A stretch of DNA of 64,000 bases, from the NCBI GenBank assembly GCA_015501585.1, contig JADNRY010000316.1, forward strand, positions 1-64,000. Direction: 5' to 3'. Below, piece after piece: positions 11,346-22,729 of the stretch. Below the pieces are notes generated by a model. The model was given only the letters and a program-made list of their open reading frames with translations. It searched no databases and was not told the DNA's origin. A program made the position numbers and the translations under genes. Position 1 is the stretch's first letter. Every line of letters starts with the position of its first letter. The DNA is from Rhodocollybia butyracea (lineage: Eukaryota > Basidiomycota > Agaricomycetes > Agaricales > Omphalotaceae).

Positions 11346-11676
11346 GCGGAATTAGCGGAATTAGGCGGGAATGAGCGGGAGCGACTGATGCGAAACGAAT
11401 TGGTGACAGGCGGAACGGGGGATCGAGTACGGGGGATGACATTACTCCCCCCTCCCTTCAAATTCCGAGCCCTCGAGGAACTCATCGCCATGCGTTGCCA
11501 GCGCGCGGGTACTGTCAGGCAACCGGAAACCGGCTTAGTACGTGAATTCCGAATGAGTCAAAGAAGCTTCTCGATCATTGAAGTCACGCAGGGTTGAATT
11601 TGTGCTGCGTAATCCCTATTCATCTTCAACTTCAACTCTTCCTCTTTACAACCAACCCCATCTAACATCGCTCGAA
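11346..11676 (+). promoter_or_regulatory. Upstream region and conserved leader of copy B
   Basis: About 11,440-11,600 matches the leaders of copies A and C (C-rich tract at 11,446-11,457, 'cgaggaactcatcg', 'caaagaagcttctcgatcattgaagtc'). Conservation in front of three copies suggests that promoter and 5' UTR were duplicated together with the gene. No TATA box was identified with confidence. Confidence 0.5.
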
Positions 11677-13984
11677 ATGTCCAAAGATCAACACCGGGTT
11701 CAATGTTTCCGTATCCATGGGCTTGACGTGGATATGATTATCGAGTGCACTGGTATTTTTGCGACGGTACAGAACCAGGTGAAGTGCACTCTTTGCCGGA
11801 CTCAAACCGACGAATCTTGCGAACGCCCGCCATCGTCCCTCGTCTGCAGTTTTTGTCACGGCCGTCATAAGACGTGTGATTATGCCAGGATGCTGCGTTT
11901 TTGCGCCTACGCTCATCTCAAAGGAATTTCCGTGGCCGAAGCTGTCGAAGTCCTAACACCCCATGGTACTGGTTTTACCTTTCCTACGGAACTGTTTCGC
12001 GACGCTTTAGATATCATCGAACGGGATAATAGCAGTGTTGAAGTCTTGCAGCATGTCGACTTTGAGCGCGAAGCAATGTTTCCAGCGAGTAGCGAGGAGC
12101 GTAAAGGCTTGAGCAGCTTTATTCAACGCCAGAAGGAGGAGGACCCATGGCAGAAGACTGTTGATTCCGAGATCTCCTACACCTGACAAGGCTTCCAGAG
12201 TAGTTCGGCCTCGCCTTGGTAATTCGCAATCTTCCTCTACCAACTCTAAACCCGTCCCTCCTCCCGCTCTTCCTACACATCCTGAACCCCCCAATCCCAA
12301 TCAACCTGTAACCAAATCCTCTCTCGCAGGACCTACTGAAAGCCTCGACTTGGAGGGACAGGTAATTCCGGCCACGTTTATTCAAGCATACCGGGCGGCG
12401 GTTCTTCAACTTCAGGAAGAGAAGGAAAGGTCAGCGCGGTTTCTGGGGGAGCGAAATTGTCTATTGGATGAAGTACAAGTGCTCGGGGATCACAACCAGG
12501 GTTTGGAGGCCGACGCTATAGTGGAACGCAATCGGGCTGATGTGCTATTCTCCCGTGTCAAGGATGTGGAAGCGTCGGCGGCGTTGTTAACTGCAGAATA
12601 TCGTTGATCTCGCCAACGTACGACGGAACTAGAAGCGCAGTTAGCTGAGCGAGTACCCCCGACCAAGAATGCAGTGAATGTGTCGGAACTTCAACAGGTA
12701 TGTTTCCCAATTACTTTGTTGTCCTGTTCCTTATTTGAGCCTTGGTCCTAGAATGTTCGTCACCTACAGGCCATAATTGACGGTTTACGAAGAGATCTGA
12801 AGGAGGCGAATCGGTCCTTCAACATCCTATCGTATCAACATCAGGAGGTATTACGCCATAGTGATCATACTGCCGAGATAAGTCGTCGAGTTGCACGGGA
12901 AATCAGTGCGCTCGAGTCGTCTCTCGTGGAGAAGAAAAAAGAGATACGGGTACTCGAGGATATGGTGATGTCTTCGGTGGGCACTTCTTCCGAGTCCCTG
13001 GTGCGGGATCTTCAATCTGACCGGGAGGCCTTGGTGAATGAGCGGAATGTCACGCTGGAGTACGCAATCATGCTTTGTCAGTTGGATCTTCCCGGGTTTG
13101 TACGGCGTTTCGAGCAGCGGGCTGCGGATCCACTCTTCCGCTTGAACAATTTCCTTCGTACTTTTGAGGATCAGGCGGTGTTGGACAATCCTCTGTTTGT
13201 CGAAATCGAATCCACTTTGTCGGAAGTGGTTCCTGCTATCACCAACACAGCTTACCGAGCTCAATTGGCTCTTCGTACCGTTCTCGAAGATTTCGACCTG
13301 CAATTCCCTCATGTCCGTCGGCTCCTGAGGGAAACTTCCAGTAGTCGCGTAGTTCACAGCCTACTGCGAAATGCTGGGATGGAGTCGATGGTGTCTTCCA
13401 TTGAGCCTGTATTCGATGCCGATCGTACTATTCGGTATGGCGAATACCTCAAGTCCAGTCCCGATTTCTTTCCGCTTTATACATTGAAGGATCCCGAGAG
13501 CCCTGCTCTTCAAAAAGCGATTCGTGAATTGCTGGCTGATCTCGACGCTCTTCCCTATACTCCCACCCCTACTGATTCTTCTGTCAACTATTTGCCCCTG
13601 CCTGCTCCTTCCTTTTCGCCGCTTTCCAGTACAGTTCCCGGTCTCGGTACTGCGTCAAGGTCCGATCTCCTTCCACCCGTGTCCTCTCAAACTCCCAACT
13701 CGAATCCTCCTAGGGAGCCATCGCCAATGGAAGAGATCGAGTATGTGGACCTTGCGGATATCCCTGGGTTGCATGAGGAAGAGGATGAGTTGGAGGAGGA
13801 GGGAGAGGATGAGCTGAACGAAGAGGTGCGGGAGGTGTCTCAGATGGCGATTCGTGAGGATGTTGTAATTCCAGGGCAAGAGCACTCGGGCGGAATTATT
13901 CCCGAGGTGCATGTCCAAACTGAGTCCTTGTTCGTCCCTAACCCCCATAATCCACTACATATGAATGCGAAGAGTAGTTTTTAG
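11677..13984 (+). pseudogene. Copy B: Cys-rich / coiled-coil / acidic-tail protein, most complete copy
   Basis: The best-preserved member of a family I do not recognise. ATG at 11,677. The N-terminus (about residues 35-75) holds CTLC, Cys, and LVCSFCHGRHKTCDY, resembling half of a fungal Zn2Cys6 cluster, so zinc and perhaps nucleic-acid binding is inferred. A Pro-rich linker, a coiled coil rich in Glu/Arg (12,370-12,690), an intron (12,698-12,751, gtatgt..ctag), a second coiled coil (12,752-13,060), a helical globular part (QLDLPGFVRRFEQR.. to about 13,500), a Pro/Ser linker and a Glu-rich tail follow, ending TAG 13,982-13,984. Two lesions interrupt it: the frame must change around 12,150-12,186, and an in-frame TGA sits at 12,605-12,607. 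Either this is a young pseudogene or the assembly has errors. About 800 residues would be expected if intact. Confidence 0.65.
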
Positions 13985-14068
13985 AGTCGTAGTTTTCTTG
14001 TTTTCGTCTTGTCTGTTCATTTGTTTTCTTGTTTTCTTGTTGTAGTTATCGTTGTAGTTTTTTTTGTA

Positions 14069-14074
14069 AATAAA
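14069..14074 (+). terminator. Polyadenylation-signal-like AATAAA for copy B
   Basis: AATAAA lies 85 nt after the copy B stop codon, in T-rich DNA and 27 bp before the CACTA element boundary. Confidence 0.4.
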
Positions 14075-14117
14075 ATGTCTGTTTTTAAATGTTAGACATT
14101 CACTACGGGAAGAGGTG

Positions 14118-14395
14118 ACAATCAATATGACTGTTTAAGAACCCTCACATTGACTGTACAAACGCTCATCCTGATTGTACAAACAATCAGGATGACTGTT
14201 TTGGAACGGTCAATATGAGTGTAAACGGAAATTGGTCTGACTGTCCCGGACAGTCAATCTGAACGTTTGGTGCACTCGTATTGACTGCCGAGGGCAGTCA
14301 GTCTGACTGTTCAGAGCACTCATATTGACCGAGATCAGGACACTCAGAACGACTGTTTACTCACTCATATTGACTGCTATTCGAGTAGTCTGATC
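14118..14395. repeat. Left subterminal repeat array of the CACTA element
   Basis: At least ten degenerate units built on 'caatatgactgt', 'cagtcaatctga' or 'cactcatattgac' occur in both orientations, spaced about 20-30 bp. Such arrays are known as transposase binding sites in CACTA elements; here that role is inferred. Confidence 0.75.
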
Positions 14396-14520
14396 TCGAG
14401 GGCCTAATAAAATGCATATAATACTAGCTACTACAATAATGGCTAATATTATCAATACATGCGATATACAAACCACCTACTTACAACTTCCTTGACCGCC
14501 TGAAGAAAAGTAAGGCACTA

Positions 14521-14904
<384 letters not shown>

Positions 14905-15224
14905 TCATGCCGTCGGAACTGGTCCATCGATTTTCAGCTATGCTCCAATGAAAAGTATTGATATCATACAACGTACATAGATGATTCCGTATCTCTGTCT
15001 TCAGTGTCAGCATCCAAGTCTGAGTCTGAGGCTGGTGAAGCGTATGAAGGATAAGGCACGTAGGAGGGACACGAGATGCACAGATGCGGGATCAAGTCTG
15101 ACTCGAGGTTGTATACAAAGCGGGACCAACTCGTCCTTCTGGCACTCCCTTACCCTCACCACTTGCTTCTCATACTTGTCCATTGCCCCGTCGCCTTCCA
15201 CTACCCACCCAACAATGAGCGTCA

Positions 15225-15400
15225 ATTTCACAGAAACAAAAGACACTGTAAACTCACCAAAAAACCGTAAACTTTTGATGTTGTGCTTGACACACGTTCC
15301 GGGGGGAACATTTGCACTGAATGGTCCATAGCAGTGAACATGGGAAGCTCGGAGGAGTAGGTGGCTTGAGAACGAAGGGATTGGACATCAGAGGGATGTA
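15225..15400. repeat. Internal duplication within the CACTA element
   Basis: The segment with 'aaactcaccaaaaaacc', then 'gcttg(a/g)cac(a)cgttc', 'gaatgg(t/g)cc', 'gcagtgaacatgg' and 'ggaggagtaggtggcttgag' matches 14,558-14,690, next to the kinase fragment, about 680 bp away. The captured DNA was therefore duplicated after or before capture. The remainder of the element (15,400-17,110) shows no recognisable gene. Confidence 0.55.
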
Positions 15401-17137
15401 TCCAAGGGCGTATGTTAGAAGCCGGCGTCGAAGCAACAGAGAGTTCCTGAGCGGTGGCCTGATAAGGATAATGGTCTTGTACTCAACGCGAGTGAGAATT
15501 CAAACGCCTGACGACATACAAGCGCTAGCCTTCGTATGAGGTGACAATATGGGAATGACACCGGATTTGAAAAATTAGCGATAAGATGCGCAAAAGAAAG
15601 AGGAGATATGCAGGACATACTTGATTTTTTTTGATGCTCCAGCACATCGATAGGCCCAGTAGCAGCTCAAAGATCCAAAAGCTTTATCAACGCGGAAATT
15701 TCAGACTACAGGCTTGCTAATAAGCACCAATTCGGGACAAAAGCCTCCATATATGCAGGACAGAATCGGAGCAGACAGAAAATCACGTCGAAAAAACTGG
15801 ATTTTCATGAAATAAAAGGACGTACCAGTGAGATATAAGCCCTCTTAGCCATCTCCAGACCAGTTTTTTTTATCTTAAATCCTGAAATTTGGGTGGAACC
15901 CAATTTTCTTCCAGTTACCAATAAGGCCAGTTTTCGAGCCAAGTTTTGTCCTGAGACCTAAAATATTTGTCAACACAGTATGTTCGGTCCAGCATCTTCG
16001 CGTTAAAAGCAAATTTGAGGTGAGCCAGGCGTAAGTCAGTATGCATGTGTGTGTTAGAACAGAAAGCGACGCGTTGCGCAATAGCGTCACGTCTCAATCA
16101 CGTGATTTTCACGTGCCAAGGCGCTTAAGTGCTTGATCTTCATCTTATCTTGGATTTTCTTCCCAAAAGTTAGCATGTACAGTACAATGATTGTATTATT
16201 TAATAACTGTTGAGTGAAGTTATCCAGTGCGAGCAGGAGTGCAACGTTCAATGATGCAGGTTCCAGAGCGAGAGCAGGATTAAAGTAAGTACGCGTCAAT
16301 ATCTGGATTACTTATATTGGGATTATTCTTTCTATTCTGGTTTGCCTGAGATGGAGCGGCAGACAGATCGAGCTTGGAATGCTTTGAGTTATTTTAGATA
16401 ACAGTAACGAGTCTCAATTTTGAATTTACTTATTGATTTACTTTGACAGATGGGCTGCAGATGGGCAGGCATTTGTACACCTCCTTCTTCGTCATGAGTG
16501 ACTTTTCGGCTCCCAAGATTGATCTTGGTCGTCGGAATCTCGTATCTGGCTCAGGAAGATAAAACTATGCGGAAAGAGACAGTGAGATACAGTTAAGTGT
16601 GAGCTCGTAATGCTCACATTATTCTCTTGGCTCTAAAAAAATAATTAGCGTTCAGGCAAAAAAATACACAATAGCATGCTCCGTGTTTATGTCGCTGTTT
16701 GGGATGTAGCGATTGTAGAAGACATAGTCAATCACCAACCAGTGACCGAGTAAAGCAAGCACATGTACCTTTCCAACTGATGTAAGGGGTGTTGTTGGCA
16801 TCCCAGACTACTCGCGAAATTATCAGAATTGGAAAACCAAATTAAATTCTATTTCCCGAAGGCAGAATCTAAAACCTCTTGACACTAACGAGTTGAGGTA
16901 TGGTTAGAAGTTAAGTTTTACATACCATTGCCTCACCCCAGTGGTTCAGACTAAGCCGTCTAGTTACAACAGACTTAAGTATCTCCAACCTGAACATAGA
17001 ACCTGAACATAATATCCGCCCCCTACAGAATATAAGAGAGAGCACAACCTGGCTGCCCATTGTCATATCCAACTGGATGGGAAATGGTTCCTTAAGTGAA
17101 CAACTTTTCACTCTCGTGAATTCTGGCTCGCGAGACT

Positions 17138-17360
17138 AATGACTGTCCAGTATACAATCAAAATGACTGCCACTGAGATTTTCTTACAGTCAATATGACT
17201 GTAATAATTTCGTCGAACTTCCTGAGCAGTCAGAATGACTGACACACAGTCAGATTGAGCGTGTAGGCCAGACAATCAGCCTGACTGTAATTGAACTGTG
17301 ACATTCAACTTGCCTGTATAAACTCCTTACGACTGTTCAAGGCAGTCAGGTTGACTGTCG
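17138..17360. repeat. Right subterminal repeat array of the CACTA element
   Basis: Degenerate units of the same kind as at the left end occur here ('cagtcaatatgactgt', 'cagtcagaatgactg', 'cagtcaggttgactg'), several being internally palindromic around TCAnnnTGA. Confidence 0.75.
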
Positions 17361-17375
17361 TGACTTCCCGTAGTG

Positions 17376-17697
17376 CATTGGAAAGGGTCTACAATGGGAT
17401 AGACAGAGAGAGACAGCGTGGAGTTGGATCCGTTGCTAGAGAGTTAAATGGAGTTGTACCCATTCGTGAAGTTATCGGAAAGATTAAAAGAGAGAAGAAA
17501 AGATAGACAGCGCAAACTAATTTGAAGGCGGAGTTGAATCCGCCCATGCGAGTTTGTCGATTAGAGGAATAGGGAAGGAGAGTGGTGGTCGGAATTGCGT
17601 CTGCCTAGTTTCAGCATATTCAGCGATCCTACCATGCCTTCCCAAGATACCCATGAGTTGAATGCGGTATCATATCCTGTTCATTTGATGAGGTATT
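17376..17697. other. Intergenic, nothing recognised
   Basis: About 320 bp of G/A-rich sequence between the CACTA element and the second dispersed repeat. No gene seen. Confidence 0.5.
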
Positions 17698-18858
17698 CTA
17701 TGTAATTATCCATTTTATTCTCATTACATTCGCAAATACAACAATCGAACCCGTGCCCTCGCGAATCCAGTTCCCCACAATGGGCTCCAACACCATCCAA
17801 ACCATAAGGATCCGCCTGTTTATATTAGTGTCGTCCGCCGTATCTATCGAAATATCATCAAAACTCACATCAGTACAACAATTCTTTTTTTTTTTGTCTC
17901 TGCATGAACTCTTGCCGGATCCTATTGCAAGATCCACATCCCTCCCTCACCCGAGTCTGCCTTTCTGCTTACGGATGGCCAGTTCTTTCGTTGAATTGGT
18001 TAGTGGGTGCCTATACTAGATTTTTTAGTTGGATATCAATGCATCACTACTCATCGTGGATATCTCGTTATACATCAAAAGATTTCTTACAACGCGTTTG
18101 GATTGTAAGGTTTCGGTCGGTTGAGAGAAAACGTTATGAATCTGAGATCCCGTAGTAGTACAAATCAGCGAACCTCTCGTCCAGCAGTCGTCCAGCCTCG
18201 AAGCCTCAGATTGGGGAAATAGAGGTATCATGTCTTGTTGATTACCGGTGCTCTACGTGCAATTCATCTCCAGCTTCAAAGCTAACGAAGGGATTCTGTA
18301 ATGTAATGTCTTTTCAGTTGCAATGTATAGTTGGGGACCTATTGTATCGTATAGCGGATATCAAGCTAAATCTAATAGACGTCAATGGCGGTGAGTTTCT
18401 TGCTCAACATTTCACCTTAATTGTTATAAAATCATTCATGTTGGATGTTCAGGAAGAAAGTGAAAAATCTGAACCATGTGCCAGACAGAAAAATTTACCA
18501 TTGTGGCATCAAGGTGGGTCTACTAAATTTGGATGTCTGGCCGTTTCTCGGCATGATCGATGATAGATGATCCTTTATCTTATCTTACTTATAGTACCGC
18601 TTGTTCAGGATTCTGTCAATGTATGAGATTCGAGTGAGTTCTTTCTAGAAAAGTGATCCGCGAGACCATGTTTTGGGAGAAAATTGCGCGGAGGGCATGG
18701 TATCTCACACGCAAACTTCACCAACTCTTCTCCAGGTTCGCCAACTTCGCCGAGGTCACCAACTTTGAGGCCGAACTGCAAGTGTCGGATGATCAATCTG
18801 AAGCGGGGAGCCAGCTTGTAGAGAAGAAGTGGGGTATTGGGTTACTTAGCGATAATCG
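17698..18858. repeat. Dispersed repeat, copy 2 (pair with 9,458-10,655)
   Basis: Direct repeat of 9,458-10,655, from 'ctatgtaattatcc' to 'ggggtattgggttacttag'. The 79-codon reverse-strand open frame (17,937-17,698) is conserved with one residue change. Confidence 0.7.
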
Positions 18859-19520
18859 ATGAGGTCCGTGGGGGCCAGCTCATCGTCTTCAACGATTCGG
18901 AAGATAACCGCATCCGCTTTGTCGTCTATGATCTCGACCTGCCAATCGGTTACTGCACAAATGCTGCTGTTAAAAACAAGCCTAGCCTCATCCACAATGT
19001 TTCCAGTTTGTGAGCAAATACCCACAGCAGGTTGATGGTAGCACCCGGTAGTAGTTCTTTGGTACGGGAGGCTGCATTGAACGTGGAGCCTAGTTCCGTT
19101 GGTAAATTTTTGGCCAATGATGCAAAGTTAGCACGAGGATGTTCACAGCCCTCAAATTCTCTGCTGGCAACTGCAATTGCTGACGAGTTTCTGAGTCCCC
19201 GCTCATAAAAGTGGGGCCCCGGCATATAGCGCATCCGCATTCTTGCCCTGATTTTGACTAAATATCTGCGTCGTTCTCGTTGTACCCCAAGTCAGAGCCT
19301 GAGAAATGACTCCAGATTTGGAGGTCTGGTACGTGCGCGCGAGATTCTAGACCTGCGTTGATGTTTCTTATCCTTCTGTTTAGCAGGACAAGTCTTATGT
19401 TTATGCCCCATCCACGATGACAATTAGAGCTCGAAGTACGGAAAGAAGTCTTGAAAGCATCCTGAAGGGGCTTAACATCCGCCTTGCAAATCTTTTGAAG
19501 ATTCGGACTCGGAAACAACG
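18859..19520. other. Retroelement-like debris
   Basis: No intact gene. A forward stretch (18,860-18,965) encodes a peptide with GGQLIVFNDSEDNRIRFVVY that looks coding. The rest holds short reverse-strand frames of uncertain meaning. It sits between a dispersed repeat and a copia remnant, so it is probably part of a decayed retroelement. Confidence 0.3.
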
Positions 19521-19539
19521 CTCTGTTGTTTTCCCTTAT

Positions 19540-19820
19540 GAAGCTTATCCTTCATTGATCCATTCATGGATCTCTTATGTGACTTGGTAGCCGAATCTTT
19601 GCAGTCACTAACTTGAGACCCGGCTTTAAAATCGGAAACAACTTGAATGTCCCTGACATTGTTCCAGTTCTGGAGAGTTGCGCGCTGCGTTAAAATCCTT
19701 CTCCAAACTCTCATAATGGGCAGGATACCAGGTAATGAGAAGTTTGTATTCACGTTCGCAGATTTAGCGGTTTTAAAAGCACTCGGTGGACTCCCGCCCT
19801 CCAGGGCCAGCGTACGGGAG
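19540..19820 (-). mobile_element. Inverted copy of the 10,840-11,105 retroelement fragment
   Basis: The reverse strand carries an open frame (19,891-19,472) with QRATLQNWNNVRDIQ and a Ser/Lys-rich end. The nucleotide sequence is the inverse of 10,840-11,105. The gag-like interpretation is inferred from position next to the copia pol remnant. Confidence 0.5.
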
Positions 19821-19979
19821 GTGGAATGCAGATGCGCTAACCAGGCGACTTTGACGGGACCCCACTTTATGAGCGCGGACTTTGACAACACGAGAGCGAC
19901 AAAGAAGAGGACTGTCTGTAGTCACTTGAAGGCGGATTGTAGCCATCCTGGAGATCTTCCGAAGGCGCGGCAACGACTG

Positions 19980-20740
19980 GGGAAAGAAGTTCCCTATGAG
20001 CAGTGTTTTCGGTTAGTTGAGGCTAGGCTTGTTGTTAACGGAGGTGGAAGGTGTTGATTACTTCGAGGTTTTTACAGCGGTTTTAAGATTTGAATCACTC
20101 AGGATCCTCATAGCGGTATGGGTTTTGCTCAGATACTTCATCTGGCAGATTGATTTTGCCTCGGCTTACCTGAATGTGGAGATGAAGGAGAATATGGATG
20201 TCCGCCCACCTGAAGGCTTTGAAGGTAGAGGATCGGGAAAGGTTATGCGGGTGAAGAAGTCAGTATCCGGGTCAATGCAAGCAGGAAGGGAGGAACTGGT
20301 GGAAGCAGTTAGATCGGATTTGGGATACACTCGCTCGTAAGCTGATCAATGCGTAAGGTCGAGGAAGCTGGATTTAAAGGAGACGATGATGGGGACCTAT
20401 ACAAATGACACGTTAGGTGGATCTTCGTCGAAGGAAGAAATGGTTAGAGCAAAGGAGGAAATCGGAAGCAGGTATCGGATAAAGGAGACTGACACAGTAC
20501 ATTTCGCTCTAGGTATGAGGCTGGTACACTATCCATGCTGGCCTACTGGGACCAGTTTCTGACTAAGTTTGGGCTCCAGGATCTCAAATCAAAATTGACA
20601 CCCAATTCGGACAAGGAGCTTGTCGACCTGACATAGCATATGAAACTAATGACTTATCCAGGCTCTGAAGGAGAGGTCAAGATTCATCATGTCCTATCTG
20701 GAGAGAATCTTGCTGGCTTCTGCGGCAAGGTAATGGACAT
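19980..20740 (+). mobile_element. Ty1/copia pol remnant (reverse transcriptase)
   Basis: The forward frame 20,017-20,340 reads VDYFEVFTAVLRFESLRILI, then WQIDFASAYLN, PPEGFEG and SGSMQAGR, the order of motifs in copia reverse transcriptases (family counterparts: DYxExFAPV, SAYLNGxL, QPxGF, LKQAxR). Upstream, ARLVVNGG corresponds to the preceding (K)ARLVAKG block in another frame. Downstream, KEEIGSRYRIKETDTVHFAL (about 20,455-20,515) fits the later RT segment. The catalytic YVDD block and integrase are not recoverable and several frame changes are present, so it is dead. Confidence 0.8.
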
Positions 20741-20829
20741 TGGACACATCTCCCCAATGATGGAATTGTTGGGAGTAATAAATGGGGGATGCCGTCGATT
20801 TTGCCACAGCCGAGAATCTCGAATTTTGA

Positions 20830-21070
20830 GAAGGGGATGGGCGGGCTTTTGGGTGTATAAGTGGCATGGGCGGGCATGGGGAATGGGATTGCTAAATAAA
20901 GGTCAAAACCATTGTCGGAATGGCTTAATGGCACGCTCAAATGGAGTGGCGGATTCGTCGGTGGATAGACTGGCCCCGGGAGTCAAAAGGTTATCGGAAT
21001 TTTTCTGTAAATTTGATTATTTCATACTAGATTTTGTTTCTAGAAGTCTAATAATTATATTACCATAACC
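20830..21070. repeat. LTR-like direct repeat, copy 1
   Basis: The segment with 'gtgtataagt', 'gggattgctaaataaaggtc' and 'ggattcgtcggtggataga' through 'aataattatattaccata' recurs at 21,600-21,850. A TATA-like TATAAG and an AATAAA motif in each copy are what one expects of a retrotransposon LTR. The pair lies just behind the copia pol remnant. Confidence 0.6.
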
Positions 21071-21429
21071 ATAAGAAACTCCTAGTAGTAGCGTTACTGA
21101 GGATCTAGGCGGATCCTTAGAGTGTGAGTTTTGGAAGAAGCTTCCGACGGATAACAGTGACGGGATGTTTCTGTCGATGGAGTCTGGCAGGAGCATACTC
21201 GATCTGGGAACGACAACGATGTAGAATCACTGAGCGGGACCAGTAAGAGTAGTAGAATGAACTCAGAGAGTAAGCCTAGGAGTGATGAGTATCCGACTCG
21301 AAAGGTAGAGCCCACGAAGTGCAAAAGGAAACAAAGACATTATGAGTGGAAGCGGAAGTTCTGGTGGGAAGTTCTAGTGGACGCGTGATAATCGGGATTG
21401 AAAGTGAGTAGATTGCGCAGAAAGTACAC

Positions 21430-21850
21430 GGAACGGGTAAAGAACTACAAGGACATATCTTGAAAGGGAACAGGGCACCTAGGCGGAAACGGGTTGAGTA
21501 GTCTTGTTAGGGGAACGACCAGTGGGGGAATACATCGTTCAAGACTCGACGTTATCATAAGAGAGAGAGAAGTGGAAATAGGGAAGTGCGGGTTAAAAGG
21601 GTGTATAAGTGTGGCGTGTGTGGAGAATGGGATTGCTAAATAAAGGTCAAAACCATTGTCGCATGCGCAATGGCTCAATGATACGCGCAACGGATTCGTC
21701 GGTGGATAGACATTGATGCGTTCTTCGGCTACAACTTTTCTACGCGCGACAGCCAACACGACCATCTAAAAGGTTATTGAAATTTTTTGGTAAATTTGAT
21801 TATTTATGCTATATTCATGCTAGCTTTTACTAATAATTATATTACCATAG
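21430..21850. repeat. LTR-like direct repeat, copy 2, with upstream fragment shared with 11,190-11,345
   Basis: 21,430-21,550 matches 11,190-11,345; 21,600-21,850 matches 20,830-21,070. A purine-rich 'gagagagagaagtggaaatagg' stretch at 21,562-21,583 could be a polypurine tract. Confidence 0.55.
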
Positions 21851-22430
21851 CCATTGTCTACTATAATAAAGTTCAGCTAACATGAAGTTTTTTGGTTTAT
21901 CATAATTTTTCTATCAATTGAACATTACCTAAATAACATTTATTTTAATCTGGAAGAATTCTCTTATGGCTTCATTGTAAGTTTCTTCTGTTATTTCATA
22001 CTGTCTAATTTTGTTTCATAATCATGAATAATAAAAAAAAGATATTCATGCTGATATTTATTCACATAACTTTTCCATTTCTGCTCAAAGATTTATGGAA
22101 TGCAATACAAAATTCTATAGTTAAACCACTACAATCTTATCAGTATCATACTCAAATAATTGCATAAATTTGTTACCTTAATGTAGAATTATGCTAAAAG
22201 CTCATTTCAAAATATTACAATAAACATAACTCAACTTTATCATTAGTTCTTCATAGTTTCAGCATAAGTTACACACTTTATGGTAAAGCAATGATTTTAT
22301 TGGATTTTTTTCACTTAATATAAACTTAACAGATCTTTACCATAAACATCAGAATTTATGCCAAAAATTATTCATACAATTTTAACATAATTTTACTATT
22401 TCCAGCAAAATTTACGGGGATTTGCACACA
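21850..22430. other. Strongly AT-rich block without genes
   Basis: About 580 bp of markedly AT-rich sequence with many stop codons in all frames and recurring 'accataa'/'ttatggtaaag' and 'gcataa' motifs in both orientations. Its borders coincide with the LTR-like repeat and the minisatellite. Possibly an AT-rich insertion; no ends could be defined. Confidence 0.5.
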
Positions 22431-22485
22431 GTGTTATTTAACGTTGCTCGTAGTAAACACAGTGTTCTTGCGCAAAAGAACCGAG

Positions 22486-22677
22486 TGTCCAACAATGAAC
22501 AACCTTGGCCTTTGCAGAACAATCGTGAAAACTGATAACCAAGTGTCCAACAATGAACAACCTTGGCCTTACGTGAAACAGAGTAACCAAGTGTCCAACA
22601 ATGAACAACCTTGGCCCTTCGTGGAACTGAGTAACCAAGTGTCCAACAATGAACAACCTTGGCCCTTCATGGAGTAC
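22486..22677 (+). repeat. Minisatellite, four units with a 48-bp period
   Basis: Four copies of a unit beginning 'cc(a/g)agtgtccaacaatgaac' and continuing 'aaccttggcc' start at about 22,486, 22,544, 22,592 and 22,640. The last three are spaced 48 bp, keeping a reading frame in which each unit reads SNQVSNNEQPWP plus four variable residues. The first unit is longer and out of frame. An 86-codon frame spans the array but no complete gene is evident. Confidence 0.7.
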
Positions 22678-22729
22678 AGAGATATTCAAAGACATGGGCA
22701 TTGATAGTGTTGAAGACAACCATTGGTCC

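Noticed and set aside
20640..21068. 142-codon forward frame as a gene
   Set aside because: It begins in the copia remnant and runs into the LTR-like repeat. Chance opening.
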